Positions 34,525 to 44,274 are shown, counted from the first letter of the stretch. The stretch is 64,000 nt of DNA from Leucobacter aridicollis (GCF_024399335.1 NZ_CP075339.1:2418001-2482000), one strand, 5' to 3'. Translations and numbers: made by a program. Notes: generated by a model not told the origin, from the sequence alone.

Positions 34525-36123
34525 CTAGCCGTCGAGGCCGTCGTCGAAGAGCTCCAGCGCCGACGTGTCGTTCGTCGCGTCAGTGGTGCTCAGCACCTGG
34601 CCCTTGAAGAATCGGGGCGAGACGCGCGACTGAATGACCATGAGCACGACGCCGAGGCCGAGCATCACGATGCCGATCAGGCCGACGAGCCCGATGCCAG
34701 CGATGTTGCTGCCCGAACCGGCTGCCGGGTCAAGGCTGTCGATGGTCGTCTGCACGAAGACAACGAGCAGCAGGAGTCCGCCGAGGCCTGGAAGGATGAC
34801 CTTCGAGAGCAGCGACCCGAGGCCCTCGCGCGGCGCCAGCTTACGGAAGTACCAGGTGCTCGCGAGCGCCGTAATGCCGTAGTAGAAGCAGACCATCATG
34901 CCGAGCGCGGTGATGGTGTCCCAGAGCACGTCCTCGCTGATGAAGCGCATGATCGCGTAGAAGACCGACGCAACGATCGAGGAGAGGAAAAGCGCGACGT
35001 AGGGCGACTTGTGCTTCGGGTGAATCTTCTTGATTGACGCGGGGATCGCGCCGTAGTGCGACATGGCGAGGAGCGTCCGTGCGGGCGAGATTGCTGTCGA
35101 GTTAATCGAGGCCATCGCCGAGACGAGGATCGCGAGCGACAGGAAGATCGCGGCGGGGCCCATCACCGGGTGTGCGAGCGCGGCGAAGACGTTCTCTGCA
35201 ATGTCGGTGTTTCCGAGGCCCGTGGGGCCGTCACCGATTCCGGCGTATGCGACTGTCGCCGCGGCGGTGCCGACGTACATGACGACAAGGATCAGCACGA
35301 GGATCATCGCAGCCTTGCTCTCGGTCGACATGCGCCCCTTGGACTTCTTGGTTTCTTCACCCATGGTGAGCACAGTGTCCCAGCCCCAGTAGACAAAGAT
35401 TGAGACAGCGATGCCGGCGGCAAATGCGCTGAAGGATGAGACCTCGAGCGGGTTGAACCACGAGAGTTCGGGCAGCTTGCCCTCCGTGTTCGCGGGATCA
35501 GCGGCGCCAATGAACATGGCTGTCGCGAACCACAGCATGACCGCTACCTGGAAGAAGACGGTGATGTACTGGAAGATCTTCGTCGAGGTCATGCCCCGGT
35601 ACGAGATGAACGTTGCGATCGCCATAAAGCCGAGGCAGACGGCAATGTTGATGAACTTGTTGTCCGACAAGAGCGCGATGTCAGGATTGTCAGCAATGAT
35701 CGCGATGGATTGGAACAGGAATTCAACCGCGATGCCGGCGAGGTTTGAGAGCACGAGCACGGTGGCAGCAATGAGGCCCCAGCCGGCCATCCAGCCGATC
35801 CAGGGCCCGAATGCGCGGGTCGCCCACGTAAACGATGTGCCCGAGTCTGGCATCGCAGTGTTCAGCGCGCGGTAGCCGATTGCGACGAGCAGCATGGGCA
35901 GGAAGCCCATGAGGAAGATCGCGGGAGTCTGGTAACCGACCTCACTTGCTGCCGGGCCGATGGCCGACGTCAGCGTGTACGCGGGTGCACAGACCGAAAG
36001 ACCGATGACGAGCGCGCCCATCACACCCACGGTGCCGGATTCGAGACCCTTTTTGCTGATACCCGAAACTGAATCGAGTGTTCGGGTAGCCGGGTCGGCG
36101 TCGCCGAGGTCGTATTTACTCAT
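34525..36123 (-). CDS. APC-superfamily amino acid permease
   Basis: A 532-residue transporter with about 12 membrane helices. Typical start of the APC core: [20 protein letters not shown], followed by a helix with [20 protein letters not shown], and later [19 protein letters not shown], the conserved cytosolic motif after helix 6. A monocistronic gene with GGAGG 12 nt before the ATG and a hairpin after it. The substrate, an amino acid or amine, cannot be told from the sequence. Confidence 0.9.
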   Translation of the reverse strand: MSKYDLGDADPATRTLDSVSGISKKGLESGTVGVMGALVIGLSVCAPAYTLTSAIGPAASEVGYQTPAIFLMGFLPMLLVAIGYRALNTAMPDSGTSFTWATRAFGPWIGWMAGWGLIAATVLVLSNLAGIAVEFLFQSIAIIADNPDIALLSDNKFINIAVCLGFMAIATFISYRGMTSTKIFQYITVFFQVAVMLWFATAMFIGAADPANTEGKLPELSWFNPLEVSSFSAFAAGIAVSIFVYWGWDTVLTMGEETKKSKGRMSTESKAAMILVLILVVMYVGTAAATVAYAGIGDGPTGLGNTDIAENVFAALAHPVMGPAAIFLSLAILVSAMASINSTAISPARTLLAMSHYGAIPASIKKIHPKHKSPYVALFLSSIVASVFYAIMRFISEDVLWDTITALGMMVCFYYGITALASTWYFRKLAPREGLGSLLSKVILPGLGGLLLLVVFVQTTIDSLDPAAGSGSNIAGIGLVGLIGIVMLGLGVVLMVIQSRVSPRFFKGQVLSTTDATNDTSALELFDDGLDG

Positions 36124-36248
36124 CGCGTTCTATCGTCCTCCATCGGATTTCAATGACCTGGTGCCTTGTGGGCAGGCCATCTTGTACGCGGAAGATTGTA
36201 AGCAGACTCGGGCGATATGCCCTAATTTACCGTCGATATTGAACGAAA

Positions 36249-36698
36249 TCAGCCACGCTTCAACGAAATCGCTTGTCGAATCGCACTTCTGGCGCGTTTT
36301 CGGTCGCCGGCCGCGTCGTATACGAGCCCGAGTCGCAGAAACTCCGGCCAGCCCGCGCCAGGCGCCTCCGCCGCCTCTCGGTACTTCGGGAATGCAGCGT
36401 CGGCGACCTGGCGCACCTCGGCGCGGGTCACCTCGACGTCGACCAACTCCTCCGGAAGCTCACCCGCCTCCGCGAGCGCATCAACGAGCTTCGTCGACGC
36501 GAATCCGAACATGATCTCCCGCACAAGCGCCCAGGCACCGAGAATCGGGAACACGAGCAGTGCGACGCCCATCAGCACCGCAATCGCATCGCCAGTGCCC
36601 AAGAGCGCCAATGCCTTCAAACCGGCGAACGCAAAGTAGAGCACGAGGAGCGCGCTCATGAGCGAGACGCCAAGGATCGCGCGCGTGCGCGCGTTCAC
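36249..36698 (-). CDS. Unknown membrane protein with C-terminal helical repeat
   Basis: A 149-residue protein. Two membrane helices (ILGVSLMSALLVLYFAFAGL and AIAVLMGVALLVFPILGAWA) are followed by ~85 cytosolic residues with a TPR-like end (FLRLGLVYDAAGDRKRARSA). The start overlaps the dapB stop by 4 nt, so it is translated with dapB. It resembles small TPR membrane proteins found beside dapB in Microbacteriaceae, but no function is known. The 125 bp between it and the permease show no gene. Confidence 0.8.
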   Translation of the reverse strand: MNARTRAILGVSLMSALLVLYFAFAGLKALALLGTGDAIAVLMGVALLVFPILGAWALVREIMFGFASTKLVDALAEAGELPEELVDVEVTRAEVRQVADAAFPKYREAAEAPGAGWPEFLRLGLVYDAAGDRKRARSAIRQAISLKRG

Positions 36699-37450
36699 AG
36701 GCCAGCTCCGAGGCCGAGGACTCGGTTGAGCCCAACGGTGAGACCCGCCGCGTCGCGCACGGCCTCGAGCCCAGCCCGAATCCCGGCGACGTAGCTCTCG
36801 CCTGAGTAGGTATCGTGCTGCACGGTGAGTACTTCTCCGGCTCCTCCAAACCGAACTTCCTGCCGCGCAACGACGCCTGCGAGCCGCAGGCTGTGTACTG
36901 GAATTCCAGCGACGAGTTCCCCGCGTGCGCGCTGATCGGCAAATGGCGCGTCGATGGGTTCCCGGCCCGCGTGCGCTCGGGCGCCAGCCATGAGCTCGGC
37001 GGTGCGCACGGCCGTTCCCGACGGTGAGTCGATCTTTCCCTGGTGGTGGGCCTCAATGACCTCGATTGAATCGAAGTAGGGTGCTGCGATCTGCGCGAGC
37101 GCCGTCCCGAGCACTGAGCCAAGCGAGAAGTTCGGAACGACAATGACTCCGGCGCCGTCGACCTCGGCTACGAGCTCTTCGAGGTCGCTCAGCCGTTCGG
37201 CCGACCACCCACTCGTCCCGACGAGAACCCGCTGTCCACGCCTGACCGCACGCTCGACGAGGGCAGGCGACGACTCGGGCGTCGTGACGTCGATGAAGAT
37301 CTGGGCGTCAGCGCCGTCGTCGGCCCCACTCCGGCTCGAGAGCCGAGCTGACAGCTCAAAGTCGGGGTGGTTCTCGACCACATCACAGATCAACGCACCG
37401 AGCCGCCCTGACGCCCCAGCAACCGCAACACTCGTCACACTCGCACTCAT
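36695..37450 (-). CDS. dapB: 4-hydroxy-tetrahydrodipicolinate reductase
   Basis: Second DAP-branch enzyme, NAD(P)H dependent. The protein is 251 residues. Rossmann motif VAVAGASGRLG, IDVTTPESSPALVERA, VVPNFSLGS, catalytic IEVIEAHHQGKIDSPSGTA and SLRLAGVVARQEVRFGG. The ATG has TAGACT 6 nt upstream without a ribosome site, so it is probably leaderless. Divergent from the ATP-grasp gene with only 41 bp between the start codons. Confidence 0.96.
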   Translation of the reverse strand: MSASVTSVAVAGASGRLGALICDVVENHPDFELSARLSSRSGADDGADAQIFIDVTTPESSPALVERAVRRGQRVLVGTSGWSAERLSDLEELVAEVDGAGVIVVPNFSLGSVLGTALAQIAAPYFDSIEVIEAHHQGKIDSPSGTAVRTAELMAGARAHAGREPIDAPFADQRARGELVAGIPVHSLRLAGVVARQEVRFGGAGEVLTVQHDTYSGESYVAGIRAGLEAVRDAAGLTVGLNRVLGLGAGL

Positions 37451-37456
37451 GTTTCG

Positions 37457-37485
37457 AGTCTAGCGAGGCGAGGCTGCGGTAGCCT
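37457..37485. promoter_or_regulatory. Face-to-face leaderless promoters for dapB and the ATP-grasp gene
   Basis: In the 41-bp gap TAGACT (minus, 37457-37462) lies 6 nt before dapB and TAGCCT (plus, 37480-37485) lies 6 nt before the ATP-grasp ATG. Any -35 regions would overlap each other, or lie in the opposite gene, so the two promoters may compete. Confidence 0.45.
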
Positions 37486-37491
37486 CGAAGT

Positions 37492-39012
37492 ATGACTGCT
37501 GCTCAGCGCCCCCAGGCGACGCTCCGCACTCTCGACGAGATCAAGACATACCTCGCAGAGTCCCCGCAACCGATCTTCTATCTCAGCCGAAGCGCGACGA
37601 ACCTCCTTGGCGTCGACCGTGCCGTGAAGGGTTTCAGCTACATCACGCTGAGCGACAGCTGGGACGGCAAGAACCCGCGTTGCTTCTCCCCAAGCAACGT
37701 GCCAAAGCTCGAACCGCGCGGCAACATCAACGTTGTGAACTGGCTGCTCCAGAACGACCAGGTTCAGGCGCACATCCGTACGCACACGCCGGCCGGCTTT
37801 ACGCCGCAGATCGCGATCGCGATGTTCGATGAGGAATCAGAGCGACTGTGCGCTGAGCTCGGGTACGAGCTCATCATGCCGTCGATCAAGTTGCGAAAGC
37901 ACCTTGACTCGAAAATTGTCACAACCGAGCTCGGAAATGAGGCCGAGACGTATAGCGTGCCGAACATCCTCACGACTGTCTCTGGTTGGGACGACCTCCG
38001 CGCGCAGGCAGAGAAGCACGACCTGGGCGAGAACCTCGTGATCCAGCTTCCCTACGGTGACTCTGGCCGCACGACGTACTTTGTCTCATCGCGCGCTGAC
38101 TTCGATCGCATCGCCAGCGAAATCTCGGGTTCGGGCGCCTCGGCGCCGACGATCAAGGTGATGCGCTACATCAACCACCAACCGCTCGCGACCGAGGCCG
38201 TGATCACGAGCGCGGGAACCGTCGTCGGCCCTGTCCTCCGTGAGATCACCGGGCACCCAGAGCTCACGCGCTACAAGGGCGGTTGGGCAGGCAGCGAAAT
38301 GTATCCGTCACTTGTGAGCGACGAGACGCGCGCTCGGGTCTCGGGCGTCGTTCAGCGCTTCTGCGACAGGCTGGCGCAGGAGGGCTACCGCGGCATTCTC
38401 GAAGTGAGCACGCTGCTTGATACCGATACTGGCGAGGTGTACCTCGGCGAGCTCAATCCGCGCATTAGCGGATCCTCTTCACATTCGAATCTGCAGGGCC
38501 TCTCGACTGCGCCAGGAAACGCCGAAACTCATCCGGCGCTGCCGTTGTTCGCGTTCCACGTGCTTGAGTATTCGGGGACTGACTTCACGCTTGACCTCGA
38601 CGCGATCCACGCTGAAAGCAGCGCGGCCGTCGCGGGCCAAACCTGGAGCACGCTCGTGATTCAGCACCAGCGCCCTCAAACAGAGCGCACGACTGTCGCC
38701 CCACGCACCGGCAGGTACAGGATCGGCGCTGGGGGCTCCCTCGAGTTCGTGTCTCCTGACATTGACTGGCAGGAGATCGACGAGCCAAACGAGGCCTTCT
38801 GGTTCCGCAGCAGCGGCCCGGGTGAGATCGTCTCGCAGGGCGTCGACATCGGCATGCTGATTACACGTCGCCGTTCGCAGGAGGACCACTACGCCCTCAC
38901 CGAGGGCACGAAGGAGCTGATCCCTTCGATTCTCGGTAAGTACGAAGGCAAGAAGGTTCCAACGATCCAGCGCTACTGGCGTGCGGGACTTCGCCGCCTC
39001 CGCGGCGAGTAG
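37492..39012 (+). CDS. ATP-grasp family ligase-like protein of unknown substrate
   Basis: A 506-residue protein with a biotin-carboxylase-like ATP-grasp fold. A pre-ATP domain spans about 1-150. ATP-binding strands include NLVIQLPYGDSGRTTYFV and IKVMRYINHQP; the metal-binding end is GEVYLGELNPRISGSSSHSN with the E-x-NPR signature. About 150 residues follow with no known match. Such enzymes join a carboxylate to an amine or thiol, or carboxylate a substrate. No partner enzyme (carrier protein, peptide) is nearby, so the substrate is open. Divergent from dapB. Confidence 0.8.
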   Translation: MTAAQRPQATLRTLDEIKTYLAESPQPIFYLSRSATNLLGVDRAVKGFSYITLSDSWDGKNPRCFSPSNVPKLEPRGNINVVNWLLQNDQVQAHIRTHTPAGFTPQIAIAMFDEESERLCAELGYELIMPSIKLRKHLDSKIVTTELGNEAETYSVPNILTTVSGWDDLRAQAEKHDLGENLVIQLPYGDSGRTTYFVSSRADFDRIASEISGSGASAPTIKVMRYINHQPLATEAVITSAGTVVGPVLREITGHPELTRYKGGWAGSEMYPSLVSDETRARVSGVVQRFCDRLAQEGYRGILEVSTLLDTDTGEVYLGELNPRISGSSSHSNLQGLSTAPGNAETHPALPLFAFHVLEYSGTDFTLDLDAIHAESSAAVAGQTWSTLVIQHQRPQTERTTVAPRTGRYRIGAGGSLEFVSPDIDWQEIDEPNEAFWFRSSGPGEIVSQGVDIGMLITRRRSQEDHYALTEGTKELIPSILGKYEGKKVPTIQRYWRAGLRRLRGE

Positions 39013-39029
39013 CCAGAACGAACGACGCC

Positions 39030-39069
39030 TCGGCGCCGCGACAACCCAATTGGGTTGTCGCGGCGCCGA
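39030..39069. terminator. 40-bp perfect palindrome, bidirectional terminator
   Basis: Positions 39030-39049 are the exact reverse complement of 39050-39069 (arms begin TCGGCGCCGCGACAACC), centred on AATT. It lies between the convergent ATP-grasp gene (ends 39012) and the M16 protease gene (ends 39075). As RNA it forms an 18-bp stem with a 4-nt loop in either direction; there is no T-run. Confidence 0.8.
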
Positions 39070-39074
39070 AATCG

Positions 39075-40433
39075 TTACCGAGGCATCTTGCCAGTGTCGC
39101 CGACAGCGACGACGGTGAGCGGCGCGTGTGCGAAGTGGGTGGCGACCGACTTAATTTCGTCTGCCGTGACCGTTTCGAACCGTTCGAGGGAAGTGTCGAG
39201 GTCGTAGAACTCGCCGGCGCCGAGCTCAGCGCGGGCAAGGCGCCCCATGCGGGTCTCGGTGTCTTCGAGCGCGAGCGCCGACGATCCAGCGATCTGCCCG
39301 AGCGACCGCTCAAACTCTTCCTCGGTGATGCCGTCTGCGGCGATCTTCGCGAGCTCCTGCTTACTGAGCTCGATCACCTGCGCGGTCTTTTCAGGCGCGC
39401 TGCCCGCAAAGATCCCGAACAGTCCGGCGTCTGAATAGCTCGCGCCGAACGAGTACGTTGTGTAGGCGAGTCCACGCTTCTCGCGAATCTCCTGGAACAG
39501 TCGGCTCGACATGCCCCCGCCAAGCACCGAGTTCATCATGCCGAAGGCGAACCGGCGCGGGTCCCCTGCCACAAAGCCTGGGGCGCCGAGCAGCAGGTTG
39601 ATCTGTTCGCTCGGGCGCTCGACGGTCACGAACCCCTCCCCCGCCGCACGGGTATCGACGGGCTCAAGGCCGCCGCGCTCCCGGCGCTCGGGAACTCCGG
39701 CGCGGTCGGTGTGCCAGCGCTCTTCGTGCGAGGCGTTCAGAGCGGCGAGCACCATCTCGACGAGCCTGTCGTGGTCTACCGCTCCGGCAGCAGTGACGAC
39801 GAGGGTCGACGGGTCGTAACGGTCACGGTAGTGACGATCCACGTCGTCGCGATTGGCTGCCCGGATCGTGTCTGGGTTGCCGCCGATCGGGCGCCCAAGC
39901 GGGTGGTCTTTGAGTACTTCCTCGAAGAATCGCTCGCTCGCGACGTCGCCGAGATCGTCGGCGGCCATCGCGAGCTCCTCGAGAATCACGCCCCGCTCCA
40001 TCTCGAATTCGTCGGCATCGAGGAGCGAGTTCGTGACCATGTCGGCGAGCGAGCCGACGGCGTGCTCGAAGTCGGCGTCGCGCACCTTCGCGTAATAGCA
40101 TGTGTATTCCTTGGCGGTGAGCGCGTTGTGCTCGGCACCGATGCGATCGAAGCTCGTGGCGATCTGGTAGGCGTCCTGAGCCGGCGTGCCCTTGAAAAGC
40201 AGGTGCTCAAGGAAGTGGGTCGACCCCAGGCTGCCGGGTGCGTCTGTTCGCTCGGCTTGTTCGTCGCGTGAGCCGACTCCGATCCAGAATCCAACTGTCG
40301 CTGAGCGCGCTGCCGGCATGTGTTCGGTCAGGATCCGCAGCCCGCTTGGATGCACCGTGCGTCGGATCGTTCCGCCGCCCAGCTCAACTGAGAGTTCGGG
40401 TAGGTCGAGAGGAAACAGAATGGGTTCGCGCAT
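39075..40433 (-). CDS. M16-family zinc protease (insulinase/MPP-like)
   Basis: A 452-residue protease. The zinc motif HFLEH is at 73-77, with further conserved AEHNALTAKEYTCYY and the downstream glutamates in GVILEELAM. C-terminal half: the non-catalytic M16 domain with GGGMSSRLFQEIREKRGLAY. It is a cytosolic processing-peptidase-like enzyme; no substrate is suggested by context. The ATG at 40433 has TAGTCT 6 nt upstream, so it is probably leaderless. In other actinobacteria this gene usually follows pnp; here three genes lie between. Confidence 0.93.
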   Translation of the reverse strand: MREPILFPLDLPELSVELGGGTIRRTVHPSGLRILTEHMPAARSATVGFWIGVGSRDEQAERTDAPGSLGSTHFLEHLLFKGTPAQDAYQIATSFDRIGAEHNALTAKEYTCYYAKVRDADFEHAVGSLADMVTNSLLDADEFEMERGVILEELAMAADDLGDVASERFFEEVLKDHPLGRPIGGNPDTIRAANRDDVDRHYRDRYDPSTLVVTAAGAVDHDRLVEMVLAALNASHEERWHTDRAGVPERRERGGLEPVDTRAAGEGFVTVERPSEQINLLLGAPGFVAGDPRRFAFGMMNSVLGGGMSSRLFQEIREKRGLAYTTYSFGASYSDAGLFGIFAGSAPEKTAQVIELSKQELAKIAADGITEEEFERSLGQIAGSSALALEDTETRMGRLARAELGAGEFYDLDTSLERFETVTADEIKSVATHFAHAPLTVVAVGDTGKMPR

Positions 40434-40516
40434 CACTCCAGACTAGTCCGCCGCGCCGGTGAATCTGGTCAGTGAGGCGCGGCGTCACGCGGAACGCTGG
40501 CGCACGCCGAGCAGCA

Positions 40517-40984
40517 TCAGTTCCCCGAGACCAACTCATCGACCGTGCCAGCACGCTTTGCGGCTTCGACGAGTCGCAGCATCGACTCGTGGATTCCGGT
40601 GAGCTCCTCGACAGTCATCCCGAGGCGGCGTGCCATCTCCGCAGGGACTGCAGTGGCCCGTTCACGCAGCGCCTCCCCCACGTCAGTAAGGGTGATCTCA
40701 AGCTTGCGCTCGTCGCTCGTGCTGCGCACGCGGGCGACGAACCCCTCGCGCTCGAGACGTTTGACGAGTGGTGACAGCGTCGATGGCTCTTGACTCAGCA
40801 GTTGCGCGAGTCCGTTGAGCGAGAGCTGCTTATGTTCCCAGAGCGCGAGCATGACGAGGTACTGCGGGTGCGTGATGCCGAGCGGGTCAAGAACGGGCTT
40901 GTACGCACCAATCACACTTCGCGATGCGACAGAGAGTGCGAAGCACACCTGACGCTCCAGTAGCAGCGGGTCCACGTCATTCAT
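40517..40984 (-). CDS. MarR-family regulator, OhrR-like
   Basis: A winged-helix repressor of 155 residues from the ATG at 40984; an ATG at 41002 would add six residues. The N-terminus LLLERQVCFALSVASRSVI carries one Cys (C13) at the position of the redox-sensing Cys of OhrR. Also GITHPQYLVMLALWEHKQLS, LAQLLSQEPSTLSPLVKRLE and RSTSDERKLEITLT. It may sense organic peroxides. No ohr gene lies beside it; the divergent neighbour is a small membrane protein. Confidence 0.88.
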   Translation of the reverse strand: MNDVDPLLLERQVCFALSVASRSVIGAYKPVLDPLGITHPQYLVMLALWEHKQLSLNGLAQLLSQEPSTLSPLVKRLEREGFVARVRSTSDERKLEITLTDVGEALRERATAVPAEMARRLGMTVEELTGIHESMLRLVEAAKRAGTVDELVSGN

Positions 40985-41017
40985 GTTCTCATTGTCGCGC
41001 ATTTCCCTGGGCTCGCC

Positions 41018-41060
41018 TATACTTGATTCGCATCGCATTCATTAGCGCACAAATCATTAG
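41018..41060 (+). promoter_or_regulatory. Promoter and direct repeat in the MarR/small-protein gap
   Basis: TATACT (41018-41023) is a good -10 box for the plus-strand gene at 41072. TCATTAG is repeated directly at 41039-41045 and 41054-41060, downstream of the expected start point, a place where a repressor such as the divergent MarR protein could bind. Confidence 0.35.
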
Positions 41061-41071
41061 TGAGGTAAGTT

Positions 41072-41326
41072 ATGTCTCTCGGCGAATCCGCCCCCGAGAA
41101 GCCGGCACAGGAACGTCTGTTCGAGCCGAGCCCGACGCCCCGCATGCCCTTCTCTGAAGTGCTGCTCGTCGTACTCGCCATGGTGCTCGTCTTCGGCGGG
41201 TTCTACATGATGGCCCTCGCGTTCAGCATGCACGAGTGGGCGTTCTGGCTGTTCGGCGGCGGCATCGTCGTCGACGCAATCGGGTTCTGGATCGCGTTCG
41301 GGCTCATCCCCAGCCGCGACAAGTAG
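41072..41326 (+). CDS. Small two-helix membrane protein
   Basis: An 84-residue protein with GAGG 6 nt before the ATG. The first ~25 residues are Pro/Glu-rich, then helix 1 (EVLLVVLAMVLVFGGFYMMA) and helix 2 (WAFWLFGGGIVVDAIGFWIA). No family recognised. Divergent from the MarR gene and possibly controlled by it. Confidence 0.75.
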   Translation: MSLGESAPEKPAQERLFEPSPTPRMPFSEVLLVVLAMVLVFGGFYMMALAFSMHEWAFWLFGGGIVVDAIGFWIAFGLIPSRDK

Positions 41327-41369
41327 CAACACCCCGGCGCCGCAACCCCTTGTGGCGCCTCCCAACAAC

Positions 41370-41416
41370 AGCACGGCGCCCGCCGCTTCCCTCTCGGGAG
41401 CGACGGGCGCCGTGCT
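41370..41416. terminator. Bidirectional terminator between the small membrane protein and pnp
   Basis: Arms AGCACGGCGCCCG (41370-41382) and CGGGCGCCGTGCT (41404-41416) are a perfect 13 bp. The stem continues past one mismatch for about six more pairs. It lies between convergent genes ending at 41326 and 41430. Confidence 0.75.
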
Positions 41417-41429
41417 CGTGTAGCGAGAA

Positions 41430-43691
41430 CTACTCGGCGTCAGCCTCAGCTGCTGCCTCAGCAGGAGCGTCAGCGGCTGCCTCCTCGATGACGGGCTCGA
41501 GCGAGAGCTTGCCGCGATCGTCGACCTTCGTGATCTTCACGAGGATCTTCTGACCGATCGAGAGCACCTCGTCGACCGACTCGATGCGCTTGCCGCCGAC
41601 GAGCTTGCGCACCTCGGAGATGTGCAGCAGGCCGTCCTTGCCCGGGAGCAGGGAGACGAACGCGCCGAAAGCTGCGTTCTTCACGACAGTACCGAGGTAC
41701 TGTTCGCCAACCTCAGGGTTCTGGGGGTTCGCGATCGCATTCACCTGCAGGCGAGCAGCCTCGGCCGACGGGCCATCGACTGCGCCGATGTAGACGGTGC
41801 CGTCGTCATCGATCGAGATGTCGGCGCCGGTCTCGTCCTGGATGCCGTTGATCGTCTTGCCCTTGGGCCCGATGAGCTCACCGATCTTGTCGACCGGGAT
41901 CTGCACGCTGATGACGCGAGGCGCGGTGGGCGCCATCTCGTCAGGAGTGTCGATCGCCTGATCCATGACGTCGAGGATCGCGGTACGGGCTTCCTTCGCC
42001 TGCGCGAGAGCGCCGACAAGAACGTCCGACGGGATTCCGTCGAGCTTCGTGTCGAGCTGCAGCGCGGTGATGAACTCCGAGGTGCCTGCGACCTTGAAGT
42101 CCATGTCGCCGAGCGCGTCCTCCGCACCGAGAATGTCGGTGAGGGTCGCGTACTGCGTCTCGCCGTTCACGGTGTCGGACACGAGGCCCATCGCGATGCC
42201 CGCGACGGCCGCGCGGAGCGGCACGCCAGCGTTGAGCAGCGACAGGGTCGATGCGCAGACCGAACCCATCGAGGTCGAGCCGTTCGAACCGAGCGCCTCG
42301 GATACCTGGCGGATCGCGTAGGGGAACTCATCGCGTGCGGGCAGCACGGGAACGAGCGCACGCTCAGCAAGGAAGCCGTGGCCGATCTCGCGTCGCTTCG
42401 GGCTGCCAACGCGGCCGGTCTCACCGGTCGAGTACGGCGGGAAGTTGTAGTGGTGCATGTAGCGCTTAGACGTGATGGGCGAGAGCGAGTCGATCTGCTG
42501 CTCCATCTTGAGCATGTTCAGCGTGGTGACGCCCATGATCTGGGTCTCGCCGCGCTGGAAGATCGCCGAGCCGTGCACGCGCGGGATGACCTGCACCTCT
42601 GCGTCGAGCGCGCGGATGTCGCGAAGTCCACGGCCGTCGATGCGAGCACCGTCGGTGAGGATCCGGCCGCGAACGATCTTCTTCGTGACCGACTTGTAGG
42701 CGGCCGATACCTGGCCGTCTGCCTCGGCGGGGAGTTCCCCTGCCTCGACCTTGGCCGCGATCTGCTCCTTGACGCGCGCCTTCAGTGCGTCGTCGGCGTC
42801 CTGGCGCTCCTGCTTGTCAGCGATCTGGTAGATGCCAGCGAGCTCGGTCTCAGCGAGTGCCGCGACCGCTGCGTAGACCTCGTCGGTGTACGGCAGGAAG
42901 ACCGGGTACTCCTGGACTTCCTTGGCCGACTGCGCGGCGAGCTGCTCCTGCGCCTTGACGAGCTGGGTGAGGAACGGCTTTGCCGCCTCGAGGCCCTGCG
43001 CGACGATCGCCTCGTCCGGGCGGGTTGCGCCGCCCTTGATGAGGTTCCAGGAATCCTCGGTCGCTTCAGCCTCGACCATCATGATCGCTACGTCCTCGGT
43101 GCCGTCAGCCTTGGTGACAACGCGGCCGGCGACCATGAGGTCGAAAACGGCGTCCTTCAGCTGCTCGACGTTCGGGAACGCGACCCACTGGTCACCGATG
43201 AGCGCGAGGCGGACGCCCGCAATCGGGCCCGAGAACGGCAGGCCCGAGATCTGGGTCGACATCGACGCGGCGTTGATCGCGAGCGCGTCGTAGAACTCGC
43301 CCGGTGCGATCGACAGCACGGTCACGACGATCTGCACCTCGTTGCGGAGGCCGTCAACGAACGACGGGCGCAGCGGGCGGTCGATGAGACGGCAGACGAG
43401 GATCGCCTCGGTCGAGGGACGGCCCTCGCGACGGAAGAACGAGCCGGGGATCTTGCCTGCAGCGTACGAGCGCTCCTCGACGTCCACGGTAAGCGGGAAA
43501 AAGTCGAAGTGATCCTTCGGCTGCTTCGAGGCGCTCGTTGCCGAGAGGAGCATTGTCTCCTCGTCGAGGTACGCGGCGACCGCGCCCTGCGCCTGCTGTG
43601 CGAGGCGGCCTGCCTCGAAGCGGATGGTGCGCTTGCCGAACTTACCGTTGTCGAGAACGGCCTCGGCGAACTTGATTTCAGGACCCTCCAC
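41430..43691 (-). CDS. pnp: Polyribonucleotide nucleotidyltransferase (PNPase)
   Basis: A phosphorolytic 3-prime exoribonuclease and a core part of RNA decay, here in the same window as RNase J. The protein is 753 residues: two RNase PH domains ([44 protein letters not shown]-type [19 protein letters not shown]), a KH domain ([20 protein letters not shown]) and a C-terminal S1 domain ([20 protein letters not shown]) with an Ala/Glu tail. The GTG start has AAGGAG 5 nt upstream. rpsO, its common neighbour, is not adjacent. Confidence 0.98.
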   Translation of the reverse strand: MEGPEIKFAEAVLDNGKFGKRTIRFEAGRLAQQAQGAVAAYLDEETMLLSATSASKQPKDHFDFFPLTVDVEERSYAAGKIPGSFFRREGRPSTEAILVCRLIDRPLRPSFVDGLRNEVQIVVTVLSIAPGEFYDALAINAASMSTQISGLPFSGPIAGVRLALIGDQWVAFPNVEQLKDAVFDLMVAGRVVTKADGTEDVAIMMVEAEATEDSWNLIKGGATRPDEAIVAQGLEAAKPFLTQLVKAQEQLAAQSAKEVQEYPVFLPYTDEVYAAVAALAETELAGIYQIADKQERQDADDALKARVKEQIAAKVEAGELPAEADGQVSAAYKSVTKKIVRGRILTDGARIDGRGLRDIRALDAEVQVIPRVHGSAIFQRGETQIMGVTTLNMLKMEQQIDSLSPITSKRYMHHYNFPPYSTGETGRVGSPKRREIGHGFLAERALVPVLPARDEFPYAIRQVSEALGSNGSTSMGSVCASTLSLLNAGVPLRAAVAGIAMGLVSDTVNGETQYATLTDILGAEDALGDMDFKVAGTSEFITALQLDTKLDGIPSDVLVGALAQAKEARTAILDVMDQAIDTPDEMAPTAPRVISVQIPVDKIGELIGPKGKTINGIQDETGADISIDDDGTVYIGAVDGPSAEAARLQVNAIANPQNPEVGEQYLGTVVKNAAFGAFVSLLPGKDGLLHISEVRKLVGGKRIESVDEVLSIGQKILVKITKVDDRGKLSLEPVIEEAAADAPAEAAAEADAE

Positions 43692-43726
43692 GGGTACTCC
43701 TTACATACGTGAGCACGCGGGGGCAG

Positions 43727-43764
43727 TCCGGAAGCGCTGCTGCGCTAACGCGGTGCGATCCGGA
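43727..43764 (-). promoter_or_regulatory. Hairpin in the pnp leader
   Basis: TCCGGA arms (43727-43732 and 43759-43764) enclose an inner AGCGC/GCGCT stem (43733-43737 and 43742-43746), about 36 nt upstream of pnp. In E. coli a leader stem controls pnp autoregulation; the same role here is only an analogy. The rest of the 43692-43938 gap shows no gene. Confidence 0.35.
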
Positions 43765-43938
43765 GCTGATGTTCAGTAGACGACCGCCCTGGAGTTTACT
43801 CAGAGAGATCCACCACCGAAGACCAGCCCACCACCGACGGGCTCGATTCAACATTGACGCGGGGTGATACCCGCATGGCCAGGATAGCATCGGCCCCCTC
43901 AGAACGGGCGGAGGATCCCTCGCCGATACACTCGCCGT

Positions 43939-44274
43939 ATGCCTCGATCACGTACTCGGTTCCGGGCGCTCATGCTCCCCCTCTGCGTCGCGGTTCCGGT
44001 CGGCGTCGCCATCGTACTCAACGCGATCGTCCGCCCATGGCTCGCCGAGTCTCTTGACGGAGCGCGCCGAACGAGCTTCACGAACGCCAAGAGCGCAGAC
44101 GGCTGGTGGGAGTTTTCCGATCAGGTTCGCACCGCGCATCCGGCCGCAACGAGCTTTCTCGAGACGTCCGATGGCGCGATCGCGACAGCTGGGATTGCGC
44201 TGGCAGCACTCGTATGCGGGGCACTGCTCGCGGGCGACAGCCTCCGAAGGTCAGAGGAACGCAAAAGGGGCTAG
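43939..44274 (+). CDS. Unknown membrane protein
   Basis: A 111-residue protein with an N-terminal helix (ALMLPLCVAVPVGVAIVLNA), an extracellular middle containing DGWWEFSDQVRTAHPAATSF, and a C-terminal helix (IATAGIALAALVCGALLAGD). TACACT lies 6 nt before the ATG, the leaderless pattern of this window, which supports its being real. No family recognised. Its stop codon lies inside the terminator hairpin at 44266. Confidence 0.65.
   Translation: MPRSRTRFRALMLPLCVAVPVGVAIVLNAIVRPWLAESLDGARRTSFTNAKSADGWWEFSDQVRTAHPAATSFLETSDGAIATAGIALAALVCGALLAGDSLRRSEERKRG

Noticed and set aside
41622..43712. 696-codon open frame on the plus strand opposite pnp
   Set aside because: Shadow of pnp; Arg/Asp/Leu-rich composition with no recognisable family.
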